From the NCBI GenBank assembly GCA_028280455.1, contig JANQLT010000027.1, positions 1 to 64,000 of the forward strand: a DNA stretch of 64,000 nt. The letters are read 5' to 3'. The notes under the pieces are model-generated. The model was not told where the DNA came from. It did no database searches and saw nothing but the letters and a program-made list of their open reading frames with translations. Each line of letters starts with the position of its first letter. Positions within the stretch are counted from its first letter, which is position 1. The position numbers were made by a program, and so were the translations under genes. Shown one piece after another: positions 42,989 through 51,248 of this stretch. The DNA is from Kiloniellales bacterium (GTDB lineage: Bacteria; Pseudomonadota; Alphaproteobacteria; Kiloniellales; JAKSDN01).

Positions 42989-43245
42989 GCAGCGGAGGTT
43001 TTCGACGAGAGCGACGTCGCCCGTCACGACTCTCCGAATCCCCGCCGCGGCGAGCGGCGGTCCTCTCGGCCATCTCTGTGACAAGCGTCGGGCGGTCGCG
43101 CCCCATCGCTGACCGCCCTTTGACTCTCCCAAAGGCGCCCGTGCGCACCGACTCTCGGCACGCGGGTCGGCGCGCCCTGCCTCTCACCAGCGCCGGCCCG
43201 CGGGGTAGTAGCGACTCTTGGAACCGAACCTTGGAGAAGGCAGTC
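42989..43245. other. Upstream region of the DUF1344 gene
   Basis: This stretch has no gene. GACTC (GANTC) occurs at 43028, 43122, 43150 and 43213. The region is otherwise GC-rich with no clear -10/-35 pair; GGAGAAGG near 43233 is the ribosome site of the following gene. Confidence 0.5.
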
Positions 43246-43494
43246 ATGAAGTCACTTGCAAGCACGATCGCCCTGCTCGCGATGCTCAGCTTCGCGGGCC
43301 TCGCGCAGGCCGCCGAGACCAGCGGCCGCATCATCTCGATGGACGCGAACATGATGGTCCTCGAAGACGGCACCGCCATCGCCATCCCCGACGGCATGGA
43401 CGTCAGCGCGCTGCAGCCCGGCGCGCAGGTGATGGTCGCCTACGAGGAGCGCGACGGCGTCAAGGTCGCCACGGAGGTACAGCCTGCCAAGTAG
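43246..43494 (+). CDS. DUF1344 exported small protein
   Basis: This 82-residue protein has a clear signal peptide (MKSLASTIALLAMLSFAGLA, cleaved near QAAET). The mature part is small and beta-rich: SGRIISMDANMMVLEDGTAI, IPDGMDVSALQPGAQVMVAY and EERDGVKVATEV. DUF1344 proteins are alphaproteobacterial periplasmic proteins of unknown function with an OB-like fold. The ribosome site GGAGAAGG is good, and a GNRA-loop hairpin follows the stop, so it is monocistronic. Confidence 0.9.
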   Translation: MKSLASTIALLAMLSFAGLAQAAETSGRIISMDANMMVLEDGTAIAIPDGMDVSALQPGAQVMVAYEERDGVKVATEVQPAK

Positions 43495-43516
43495 CCGCAG
43501 CCTCACGGGCGCCGAC

Positions 43517-43544
43517 ACGGGCGGGGGCGCAAGCCCCCGCCCGT
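43517..43544 (+). terminator. 12-bp hairpin with GCAA loop after the DUF1344 gene
   Basis: ACGGGCGGGGGC and its exact complement enclose a GCAA tetraloop, 22 bp after the stop codon. No T run follows, but the stem is very stable. Confidence 0.65.
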
Positions 43545-43585
43545 CAGCCTTGCGGGCGGTGGAAGGCAGGAGATGAACGAGAAAA

Positions 43586-43790
43586 CAACCGCCCCCTCAC
43601 CCGGCTCCGGCTAAGGCGCGACGTGCCGTCGCGCCAAGCCTGCGCATCCCTCTCCCGCCAGGGGAGAGGGCTAAGTTCTTCTGACATCGAGAGGAAATCC
43701 CCTCTCCCCCGTCGAGGGAGAGGGACGCGAAGGCTTGGCGAGGCGTCTCAGCCGAGCCTTAGCCGAAGCCGGGTGAGGGGGGCGGTCGTT
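43586..43790. repeat. 205-bp palindromic repeat, CTCACCCGGCT type (full copy)
   Basis: Ends read ACCGCCCCCTCACCCGGCT and its complement with CCGAAGCCGGGTGAGG. CCAAGCC and AGGCTTGG segments and a double CTCTCCC...GGGAGAGGG core lie inside. It shares the core with the DUF559-flanking repeats but differs at both ends, so it is a sister subfamily. No gene is enclosed. Confidence 0.8.
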
Positions 43791-43807
43791 ACGCGGCCGA
43801 ACACCGC

Positions 43808-45415
43808 TCAAGCCGGGCCGTGGATCCCCGCGGCCTTCACGGAGTCGCCGACGTAGGGCTCGTATTGCTTGAAGTTGACGGCGAAGCGCTTGGTCAGCTC
43901 GCGGGCGGTCTGGTCGTAGGCGCTCTTGTCGGCCCAGGTGGTCTTGGGGTCGAGCACTTCCTCGGGGATGTTCGGGCAGCTCTTCGGCACGTTGAGGCCG
44001 AAGTTCGGGTGCACCCGCGTGCCGACCTCGGCGAGCTGGCCGTCGAGCGCGGCGCGGATCATCGCCCGGGTGTGGTCGATCGCCATGCGCCGGCCGACGC
44101 CGTAGCTGCCGCCGGTCCAGCCGGTGTTGACCAGCCAGCAGTCGGCGCCGCTCTCGGCGATCTTCTTGCCGAGCATCTCGGCGTAGACCGAGGGGTGGCG
44201 CGGCATGAAGGGCGCGCCGAAGCAGGTCGAGAAGGTCGCCGTCGGCTCCGACAGGCCCTTCTCGGTGCCGGCCACGCGCGCCGTGTAGCCGGAGAGGAAG
44301 TGGTACATGGCCTGGTCCGGCGTCAGGCGCGAGATCGGCGGCAGCACGCCGAAGGCGTCGGCGGTCAGCATGACCACGGCCTTGGGCACGCCGCCGCGGC
44401 CCGAGCGGCTGGCATTGGGGATGAAGTCGATCGGGTAGCTCGCCCGGGTGTTCTCGGTGTGGCTCTTGTCGGTCAGGTCGAGACGGCCGCTGGCCTCGTC
44501 GAGCACGACGTTCTCGAGGATCGTGCCGAAGCGCGATGTGGTCGCGAAGATCTCCGGCTCCGCCTCGGCCGAGAGGTCGATGACCTTGGCATAGCAGCCG
44601 CCTTCGAAGTTGAACAGGCTGTCGTCCGCCCAGCCGTGCTCGTCGTCGCCGATCAAGGTGCGGCCGGGGTCGGCGGAGAGCGTCGTCTTGCCGGTGCCGG
44701 AGAGGCCGAAGAAGATCGAGGTCTCGCCTTGCGGGCCGATGTTGGCGGAGGCGTGCATCGGCAGCACGTCGCGCGCCGGCAGCAGGTAGTTGAGGACCGA
44801 GAAGATCGATTTCTTGATCTCGCCGGCATAGCTGGTGCCGCCGATCAGGATCAGCCGGCGCTTCAGGTGCACCAGGATGAAGCACTCGGAGTTGGTGCCG
44901 TCGCGCGCCGGATCGGCCTGCAGGTCGGGCGCATGAAGCACGGTGAAGCCGGGCTCGAAGTCGGCGAGCTCGTCGTCGGCGGGCGCGATGAACATGTTGC
45001 GGGCGAAGAGGCTGTGCCAGGGGCTCTCGCTGACCACCCGGACATTGAGCCGGTAGCGGGGCTCGGCGCCGGCGTGGAGGTCCTGCACCCAGAGGTCGCG
45101 GGCGCTCAGGTGGGCCTGCATCCTGCGCTCGAGGCCGTCGAAATGCGCTTCGTCGATCCGGGCGTTGACCTCGCCCCACCAGATATCGTCGCGTGACGAG
45201 GGCTCCTCGACGATGAACTTGTCCTTCGGCGAGCGCCCCGTGTGCTGGCCGGTCAGCACCACCAGGGCGCCGCCGTCGGCCAGGCGGCCGAGGCCGCGTT
45301 CCAGGGTTTGGGTGACGAGGGCCGGGGCCCGGTGATTCCAGAAAACACGCCGTTCGGGGCTGAGCCCATGGCGATCCAAGCCAAAGCGGCTCCGTGCCGC
45401 GCCGCGGTCGGTCAA
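43808..45415 (-). CDS. pckA: Phosphoenolpyruvate carboxykinase (ATP)
   Basis: This 535-residue enzyme has the kinase-like P-loop [10 protein letters not shown], the metal site [25 protein letters not shown], the IDFIPNA and [13 protein letters not shown] region, and [18 protein letters not shown]. It converts oxaloacetate and ATP to phosphoenolpyruvate in gluconeogenesis. The length fits the ATP-dependent class. The start is the ATG at 45415 ([13 protein letters not shown]). It stands alone; the 3' side has a palindromic repeat and the 5' side 140 bp of noncoding DNA before hldE. Confidence 0.97.
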   Translation of the reverse strand: MTDRGAARSRFGLDRHGLSPERRVFWNHRAPALVTQTLERGLGRLADGGALVVLTGQHTGRSPKDKFIVEEPSSRDDIWWGEVNARIDEAHFDGLERRMQAHLSARDLWVQDLHAGAEPRYRLNVRVVSESPWHSLFARNMFIAPADDELADFEPGFTVLHAPDLQADPARDGTNSECFILVHLKRRLILIGGTSYAGEIKKSIFSVLNYLLPARDVLPMHASANIGPQGETSIFFGLSGTGKTTLSADPGRTLIGDDEHGWADDSLFNFEGGCYAKVIDLSAEAEPEIFATTSRFGTILENVVLDEASGRLDLTDKSHTENTRASYPIDFIPNASRSGRGGVPKAVVMLTADAFGVLPPISRLTPDQAMYHFLSGYTARVAGTEKGLSEPTATFSTCFGAPFMPRHPSVYAEMLGKKIAESGADCWLVNTGWTGGSYGVGRRMAIDHTRAMIRAALDGQLAEVGTRVHPNFGLNVPKSCPNIPEEVLDPKTTWADKSAYDQTARELTKRFAVNFKQYEPYVGDSVKAAGIHGPA

Positions 45416-45556
45416 AACCCGTCTCCTCTAGCCGTCCCTCGACCCTGTTCCCGGCGCAGGGGGACCCCGAGCCCAACGCAACCTCCCAGAGGTACCGCAT
45501 CGCAGCGGACAAGGCCAGGCGACAGATCTGTCAGTGTTGACAGGGGCTTCCGGGAG

Positions 45557-47026
45557 TCAGCCCGTCAGCTTGCGCAGGGTCCCCGTGGTCGAGTGGCCGG
45601 GGGCGATCTCGGCCAGCAGGACCCGCCCGCCGGCCGCTTGGACGGCCTCGGCGCCGACCACCTGGTCGAGGCTGTAGTCGGCCCCCTTGACCAGCAGGTC
45701 CGGGCGCAGGGCCTCGATCAGGGCCAGGGGCGTGTCCTCTTCGAAGATCACCACCCGGTCGACGTCGGCCAGGGAGCCGAGCACGGCGGCGCGCGCGGCC
45801 TCGCCCTGCACCGGCCGGCGCGCGCCCTTCAGGCGGCGCACCGATTCGTCGCTGTTCAGCGCCACCACCAGGCGGTCGCAGGCGGCCCTGGCCTGGCGCA
45901 GCAGCGAGACGTGGCCGGGATGCAGCAGGTCGAAGCAGCCGTTGGTGAAGCCGACCTTGAGGCCGGCCCGGCGCCACTCGGCGATGTGCTCCTGCAGCGC
46001 TGCGCGGGTGACCAGCTTGGGCGAGGGGCCGACCCCGTCGTGGCCGTGGATGGCGTCCAGCACCTCGCCGGGCAGGGCCACGGCGGTGCCGGTCTTGCCG
46101 ACCACGATGCCGGCCACCAGGTTGGCCAGCTCGGCCGCGTCTGCCAGTGGCGCGCCGCTCGCCAGGCAGGCGGCGACCACCGCCGCCACCGTGTCGCCGG
46201 CACCGGAGACGTCGTAGACCTCGCGGGCCCGGGCCGGCAGGTGCCGCGCCTCCGCCCCGGCCTTGACCAGGGTCATGCCGGCCTCGCTGCGGGTCGCCAG
46301 GACCGCGCCCAGCCCGGCCGTCTCGATCAGGGCGCGGCAGGCGGTCTCGATCTCGGCGTCGCTGTCGATCGGCAGGCCGCTCGCCTCCTGCAGCTCGCGC
46401 CGGTTCGGCGTCACCAGATCGGCGCCGCCATAGGCGCCGTAGTCCCGGCCCTTGGGATCGACCACGACCGGGCAGCCGGCCCGCTTGGCGCCTTCGATCA
46501 GGCCCGGCAGCGTGTCCGGGGTCAGCACGCCCTTGCCGTAGTCCGACAGCAGCAGCGCGTCGCTGTCCCGCAGCGCCGCCTCGGCGGCCGCGAGCAGCGC
46601 CTGCCGCGTCACCTCGCTGGCCTGGTGCGGTGTCTCGCGGTCGACGCGCAGGAGCTGCTGCGCGTTGGCGACGACCCGCTCCTTGATGCTGGTGCGACGC
46701 CCGGGCTCGACCAGCAGGCCGGCGGGCGCGCCGCCCTCGGCCTCGACCAGCGCCTTGACCTCGGCGCCGGTCGCGTCGTCGCCGATCAGCCCGAGAAGCT
46801 GGCCCGCCGCGCCGAGCGCCGTCAGGTTGCGCAGCCCGTTGCCGGCGCCGCCGAGCATGGCCGTTTCGCGCAGCACCCGGACGACCGGGATCGGCGCCTC
46901 GGGCGAGACCCGATCGACCGCGCCGTAGACGAAGCGGTCGAGCATGACGTCGCCGACCACCAGGACGCGCGCGCCGGCTAGCTGCGCGAGCAGAGCGGCG
47001 AGGTTGCTATGGGTAGCGTCGGTCAT
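45557..47026 (-). CDS. hldE: Bifunctional heptose kinase / adenylyltransferase
   Basis: This 489-residue protein has an N-terminal PfkB-type kinase (about 20-325; ETAMLGGAGNGLRNL, SDYGKGVL, VSGAGDTVAAVVA) and a C-terminal cytidylyltransferase-like domain (about 350-489; VGFTNGCFDLLHPGHVSLL with the HxGH motif). It phosphorylates D-glycero-D-manno-heptose-7-P at C1 and adenylylates the product, giving ADP-heptose precursor for the LPS inner core. It starts 5 bp after gmhA. A stretch of open frame upstream through gmhA is not coding for this protein. Confidence 0.97.
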   Translation of the reverse strand: MTDATHSNLAALLAQLAGARVLVVGDVMLDRFVYGAVDRVSPEAPIPVVRVLRETAMLGGAGNGLRNLTALGAAGQLLGLIGDDATGAEVKALVEAEGGAPAGLLVEPGRRTSIKERVVANAQQLLRVDRETPHQASEVTRQALLAAAEAALRDSDALLLSDYGKGVLTPDTLPGLIEGAKRAGCPVVVDPKGRDYGAYGGADLVTPNRRELQEASGLPIDSDAEIETACRALIETAGLGAVLATRSEAGMTLVKAGAEARHLPARAREVYDVSGAGDTVAAVVAACLASGAPLADAAELANLVAGIVVGKTGTAVALPGEVLDAIHGHDGVGPSPKLVTRAALQEHIAEWRRAGLKVGFTNGCFDLLHPGHVSLLRQARAACDRLVVALNSDESVRRLKGARRPVQGEAARAAVLGSLADVDRVVIFEEDTPLALIEALRPDLLVKGADYSLDQVVGAEAVQAAGGRVLLAEIAPGHSTTGTLRKLTG

Positions 47027-47031
47027 CGTGG

Positions 47032-47622
47032 TCAGGCCAGCCCGAGGCCTTGCTCCAGCGCGCCGCAGAGCATCTGGCCGAGGGTGATGTGCATTTCCTG
47101 GATCCGCGCGGTCCTGGCCGAGGGCACGATCAGCAGGGGATCGGCCAGGCCGGGCAGCTCGCCGCCGTCGCGGCCGCTCAGGGCGGCGGCCGTCAGCCCG
47201 CCGGCCGCGGCGGCCTGGAGGCCGCGGATGACGTTGGGGCTCTTGCCCGAGGTCGAGATGCCGATGGCGACGTCGCCGGGCCGGCCGAGCGCCTCGACCT
47301 GCCGGGCGAAGAGCCGCTCGAAACCGAGGTCGTTGCCGATCGCGGTCAGGGCCGAGCTGTCGGTGGTCAAGGCGATCGCCGGGATCGGCGCGCGGTCGTC
47401 GACGTAGCGCACGGTCAGCTCTGTCGCCAGATGCTGGGCGCCGGCGGCGCTGCCGCCGTTGCCGAAGAACAGCAGCTTGCCGCCGGCCCGCAGGGACTCG
47501 AGCGAGACGGCGACCAGCCGGGCGAAGGGCTCGGCGAGCGCCGCGCGCGTCGCCGCGGCGACGGCCGCATGCTCGTCGAGCTCGGACTCGAAGAAGGCGG
47601 ACAAGGCAGCAGCTTCCGTCAT
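47032..47622 (-). CDS. gmhA: Sedoheptulose-7-phosphate isomerase
   Basis: This 196-residue SIS-domain protein has LLFFGNGGSAAGAQHLATELTVRY, DVAIGISTSGKSPNVIRGL and C-terminal IVPSARTARIQEMHITLGQMLC. It converts sedoheptulose-7-P to D-glycero-D-manno-heptose-7-P, the first step of ADP-heptose synthesis, feeding HldE. It lies 6 bp after the phosphatase gene and 5 bp before hldE, so the three are one operon. The ATG at 47622 gives MTEAAALSAFFESELDEHAA. Confidence 0.95.
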   Translation of the reverse strand: MTEAAALSAFFESELDEHAAVAAATRAALAEPFARLVAVSLESLRAGGKLLFFGNGGSAAGAQHLATELTVRYVDDRAPIPAIALTTDSSALTAIGNDLGFERLFARQVEALGRPGDVAIGISTSGKSPNVIRGLQAAAAGGLTAAALSGRDGGELPGLADPLLIVPSARTARIQEMHITLGQMLCGALEQGLGLA

Positions 47623-47628
47623 GGGCGA

Positions 47629-48378
47629 TCAGACCTGCAGGAAGTGCCGCTGGTCGGCTTCCAGGGCGACCGCGGTCAGTTGGCCGCCGTAGACTGCGCC
47701 GGTGTCGACGCCGATGCGGTTGGCCCGCTCCTCCGGCGCCTTGCGCGGGCTGTGGCCGTGCACGACGACCTTGCCGAAGTCCTCCTTGGAGCCGAGGAAC
47801 TCGTCGCGGATCCACAGCAGGTCGTGCGGGTCCTGCTGGTCGATCGGCACGCCCGGTCGGACGCCGGCGTGGACGAAGTGGTAGTCGCCTTCGCCGTGGC
47901 TCATGCGCAGGCCGCGCAGGAACTTCAGCTCGGCCTTGGTCAGCGCCTCGCGCAGCGCCGCCTGCAGGCCCTCGGCGCCGCCGACGAAGGGATTGACCCC
48001 GAAGCTGCGCAGCGTCTCGTCGCCGCCGTTGAGCAGCCAGATCCGCATGACCTCGCTCTTGCGCAGGAAATCGAGCAGGAACTGCTCGTGATTGCCCATC
48101 AGGTGAACGGACTCGAAGCCCGCCAGCGGCTGCTCGATCAATTGACGGATCACGCCCCGGCAGTCCGGGCCGCGGTCGAGGTAGTCGCCGAGGTAGACCA
48201 CGACCTTGCGCTTGGCCTCGCTGGCCGCGGCGTCCTCCTGGATGGCCTCCTGCAAGGCGAGGAGCTGCTCGAGGCAGCCGTGGATGTCGCCCACGGCATA
48301 GACGCGCGTGTCCTTCGGCGCCTGGGCGGGGGGCGCCGAGACCTTCGACTTGCTGGACAAGAGGCGCGATAGAGCCAC
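47629..48378 (-). CDS. PPP-family metallophosphatase (Ser/Thr phosphatase-like)
   Basis: This 249-residue phosphatase has the PPP signature: DTRVYAVGDIHGCLEQL, YLGDYLDRGPDCRGV, LMGNHEQFLLDFL and late HGHSPRK with FVHAGVRPG. The start is GTG at 48378 with GGAGGAAA six bases upstream. It could be a protein phosphatase or an Ap4A-type hydrolase. It is the first gene of the phosphatase-gmhA-hldE operon; the usual heptose-bisphosphate phosphatase GmhB (HAD family) is absent here, so a role in this pathway is conceivable but unproven. Confidence 0.9.
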   Translation of the reverse strand: MALSRLLSSKSKVSAPPAQAPKDTRVYAVGDIHGCLEQLLALQEAIQEDAAASEAKRKVVVYLGDYLDRGPDCRGVIRQLIEQPLAGFESVHLMGNHEQFLLDFLRKSEVMRIWLLNGGDETLRSFGVNPFVGGAEGLQAALREALTKAELKFLRGLRMSHGEGDYHFVHAGVRPGVPIDQQDPHDLLWIRDEFLGSKEDFGKVVVHGHSPRKAPEERANRIGVDTGAVYGGQLTAVALEADQRHFLQV

Positions 48379-48457
48379 GTCTTTCCTCCGGCCGTCGGTC
48401 AGCCTTACAGCGCCCTCGCGGCAATTGCCAGTCCGGGCGTGGCGGGCGGCGGCCGGC

Positions 48458-49489
48458 TCAGTCCTCGATCTTGCCGCTGACCCCGGCCTCCTCGAAGGTC
48501 GCCATGCCGGCGTGGCAGGCGCAGGCGGCCTTGAGCAGCAGCAGCGCCAGGCTGGCCCCGGAAGCCTCGCCGAGGCGCATGCCGAGCTGCAGCAGCGGCG
48601 GCTTGCCGAGCTTCGCGAGCAGCGCCTCGTGGCCCGGCTCGACGGAGAGATGGGCGACCAGGCAGTGGTCGACGGCGGCGGGCGCGACGGCATGGAGCAC
48701 GGCGGCGGCGGCCGTGCAGGTGTAGCCGTCGAGCACGACCGGGATGCGCGCCAGGCGGGCCGCCAGGATCGCCCCGGCGATGGCGGCGATCTCCAGGCCG
48801 CCGAGGCAGCGCAACACCTCGAGGCCGTCGCTCAGGGCCGGGCGGTGCAGCGCCACCGCCGACTCCACGGCAGCGGTCTTGCGGCGCAGGGTCTCGTCAT
48901 CGATGCCGGTGCCGCGGCCGGTCCAGTCCGCCGCCGCGCCACCGTAGAGCGCGTGGCAGAGCGCCGCCGCGGCGGTGGTGTTGGCGATGCCCATCTCGCC
49001 CAGGGCATAGGCGTCGAAGCCGGGCTCGACCGCCATCATGCCGTAGGCCATGGCCTTGACGCAGTCCTCCTCGGTCATGGCCGGCCCCTGGGTGAAGTCC
49101 CGGGTCGGCTCCTCCAGGGCCATCTCGTGGACCCGCAGCTCGGCCTCGGCCAGGCCGGCGAGCTGATTGACCGCCGCGCCGCCCTCGATGAAGTTCGAGA
49201 CCATCTGCGCGGTGACGGCGGCCGGATAGGCCGAGACGCCCTGCGCCGCGACGCCGTGGTTGGCGGCGAAGACCGCGACATGGGGCCGCTCCAGGCGCGG
49301 CGGGTGGCGGCCCTGCCAGCCCGCCAGCCAGAGCGCCAGCTCCTCCAGGCGGCCGAGCGAGCCGGGCGGCTTGGTGAGCTGGGCCTGGCGGGCTTCGGCC
49401 TCGGCCCCGGCCTCTCGGTCCGGCCCCGGCAGGTCGCGCAGCAGGGCGCGGATCTCGTCCAGGCTGGCGGGTGTCTGGCTCTGGCTCAT
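48458..49489 (-). CDS. cobT: Nicotinate-nucleotide-dimethylbenzimidazole phosphoribosyltransferase
   Basis: This 343-residue protein has LTKPPGSLGRLEELA, VAVFAANHGVAAQGVSAYPAAVT, EMGIANTTAAAALCHALYGG, ATDWTGRGTG-like AADWTGRGTGIDD and the catalytic glutamate region MRLGEASGASLALLLLKAA. It makes alpha-ribazole phosphate for the lower ligand of cobalamin. The start is the ATG at 49489, with CAGAGGGGAC upstream. The gene is divergent from cobS, a common arrangement. Confidence 0.97.
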   Translation of the reverse strand: MSQSQTPASLDEIRALLRDLPGPDREAGAEAEARQAQLTKPPGSLGRLEELALWLAGWQGRHPPRLERPHVAVFAANHGVAAQGVSAYPAAVTAQMVSNFIEGGAAVNQLAGLAEAELRVHEMALEEPTRDFTQGPAMTEEDCVKAMAYGMMAVEPGFDAYALGEMGIANTTAAAALCHALYGGAAADWTGRGTGIDDETLRRKTAAVESAVALHRPALSDGLEVLRCLGGLEIAAIAGAILAARLARIPVVLDGYTCTAAAAVLHAVAPAAVDHCLVAHLSVEPGHEALLAKLGKPPLLQLGMRLGEASGASLALLLLKAACACHAGMATFEEAGVSGKIED

Positions 49490-49651
49490 GTCCCCTCTGA
49501 CTCGGCTCTGATCTCGCGGCCCCGGAAAGCGCGGCACTATGGCGAGCGGCGCCCGCAGCGTCCAGGCTGGCGGAGCCCGCGCGGCTCTCCTATAAACCGC
49601 GCCAGCGCCGCCTCTGCCCCCAGCGCCGCTTCTGGCCAAGGAGCTCCCGCC

Positions 49652-50404
49652 ATTCTAAGGACTTGCCTCGGTGCCTGGTTCACCGCCCTGGGCTTCCTGA
49701 CCCGCCTGCCGGTCGGCCGGAGGGCGCATCGCGGGCAGGGCCTGGCGGAGGCCGCCGCGGCCTTCCCGCTGGTCGGCGTCCTGCTCGGCCTGCTCGGCGC
49801 CCTGGTCTACTGGATCTGTCACAGTCTCGGGTTGGGCGCGGTGCTCTCGGCGCTGGTCGCCGTCGGCGCCACGATCCTGGCCACCGGCGGCCTGCACGAG
49901 GACGGTCTCGCCGACGTCGCCGACGGCTTCGGCGGCGGCAGCGGGCGCGACCGTAAGCTCGAGATCATGCGCGACTCGGCGCTCGGCAGCTACGGCGCCA
50001 TGGCGCTGTTCCTGACCCTGGCCGTGCGGGTCGTCGCCCTGGCCATGCTGGGCCACCCGGAGCTGGTGGCCCTCGCCCTGATCGCCAGCCATGCCGCGGC
50101 GCGTGGCGCGCTGCCGGCGGTCATGGCCTGGGCGCCCCTGGCCCGCGACGACGGCCTGGCGGCCGGCGCCGGGCGGCCGACGGCCGGTGCGGCCGGCCTG
50201 GCCCTGTTGCTGGCGGCCCTGGCGGTCTTGCTGGCGGTCGGCTTCGGCGCCGGCTTGTTGGCGCTGCTGGTCGGTTGGCTGGCCGGCGCCCTGGTGCTGG
50301 CCCAGGCGCGGCGCCAGATCGGCGGCCAGACCGGCGACGTGCTGGGCGCTATCGAGCAGGCCGTCGAGGGCGCCGTCCTGCTGACCCTGGTGGCCCTGCG
50401 ATGA
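49652..50404 (+). CDS. cobS: Cobalamin synthase, apparent ATT start
   Basis: This 250-residue membrane enzyme joins adenosylcobinamide-GDP to alpha-ribazole(-P). Motifs include FLTRLPVGRRAHRGQGLAEA, TGGLHEDGLADVADGFGGG and KLEIMRDSALGSYGAMALFL. About six hydrophobic segments are seen. No in-frame ATG, GTG or TTG lies close to the conserved N-terminus. The AAGGAG at 49638 has an ATT 8 bases later at 49652, and the resulting sequence (I/M)LRTCLGAWFTALGF aligns with the usual CobS start, so a rare ATT start is favoured. It overlaps cobC by ATGA. Confidence 0.85.
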   Translation: MLRTCLGAWFTALGFLTRLPVGRRAHRGQGLAEAAAAFPLVGVLLGLLGALVYWICHSLGLGAVLSALVAVGATILATGGLHEDGLADVADGFGGGSGRDRKLEIMRDSALGSYGAMALFLTLAVRVVALAMLGHPELVALALIASHAAARGALPAVMAWAPLARDDGLAAGAGRPTAGAAGLALLLAALAVLLAVGFGAGLLALLVGWLAGALVLAQARRQIGGQTGDVLGAIEQAVEGAVLLTLVALR

Positions 50405-51051
50405 GCCTCGGCGCGGCCGGCGCCGGCCCTGTCACCCGCTGGTGGTGGGTCCGCCACGCGCCGGTCGATGCCGGCGGCCGGATATACGGCGCCGCCGACG
50501 TCGACGCCGACTGCTCGGACCCGAGCCTGTTCTTCGGTCTGGCGACCCGTCTGCCGGAGCCGGCCGTCTGGATTGCCAGCCACCTGCGGCGCACCCACCA
50601 GACGGCCGACGCGATCCTCGCCCAGCGCGGCGGCGGGAGGCCGGCGATCCGCCACGACCCGGCGCTGGCCGAGCAGAGCTTCGGCGACTGGCAGGGCCTG
50701 ACCTACGCCGAGCTCGAGGCGCAGCGCGGCAAGGGCATGGCGACCTTCTGGCTGTCGCCGGCCGACGAGACGCCGCCCAACGGCGAGAGCTTCGCCGACC
50801 TGGTCGCGCGGGTGAGCGCCGCGGTCCGCCGCCTGACCGACGAGCATAGCGGCGCCGACATCGTCGCCGTGACCCACGGCGGCACGATCCGGGCCGCCCT
50901 GGCCCTGGCGCTGAACCTGCCGCCGGCGCAGGTCCTGTCCTTCTCGATCGACAACTGCTCGCTGACCCGCATCGACCACATCGTCACCGACAGCGAGCCG
51001 GGCGGCGAGGCGTGGCGCGTCGCGGCGGTCAACGTCGGGCCGAGACTCTGA
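50401..51051 (+). CDS. cobC: Histidine phosphatase family, alpha-ribazole phosphatase-like
   Basis: This 216-residue enzyme of the phosphoglycerate-mutase-like fold has the catalytic motif WVRHAPVDAGG, EQSFGDWQGLTYAELE and a late histidine in VAVTHGGTIRAALAL. CobC removes phosphate from alpha-ribazole phosphate in cobalamin assembly. The ATG overlaps the cobS stop (ATGA), so it is translationally coupled. Context supports the name; other small-molecule phosphatase roles cannot be ruled out. Confidence 0.85.
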   Translation: MSLGAAGAGPVTRWWWVRHAPVDAGGRIYGAADVDADCSDPSLFFGLATRLPEPAVWIASHLRRTHQTADAILAQRGGGRPAIRHDPALAEQSFGDWQGLTYAELEAQRGKGMATFWLSPADETPPNGESFADLVARVSAAVRRLTDEHSGADIVAVTHGGTIRAALALALNLPPAQVLSFSIDNCSLTRIDHIVTDSEPGGEAWRVAAVNVGPRL

Positions 51052-51093
51052 GAGTGGCGGCGGCGCCGTCGCGCGGTGCTTCAGGCGTCCGGG

Positions 51094-51199
51094 GGCTCAC
51101 CCTTCGTCAGGCTCACCCTTCGTCAAGCTCAGGGTGAGGCGATGCTTGTGATCCTCGTCACGCGCAACCTCCCTCATCCCGAGCTTGACGAGGGATGAG
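51094..51199. repeat. CTCACCCTTCGTCA / TTGACGAGGGATGAG palindromic repeat
   Basis: A direct duplication of GGCTCACCCTTCGTCA (51094 and 51110) opens the element. CTCACCCTTCGTCAAGCTCAG and CATCCCGAGCTTGACGAGGG form hairpins that also pair with each other. It ends at the region of the methyltransferase start codon. Confidence 0.75.
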
Positions 51200-51248
51200 C
51201 GCGGCAAGGCAACTTGCCGTCGAGAACCGCTTGCCGCATCGTCGTCGC

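Noticed and set aside
49490-49651. Cobalamin riboswitch between cobT and cobS
   Set aside because: The gap is short and has no B12-box-like sequence or large conserved fold.
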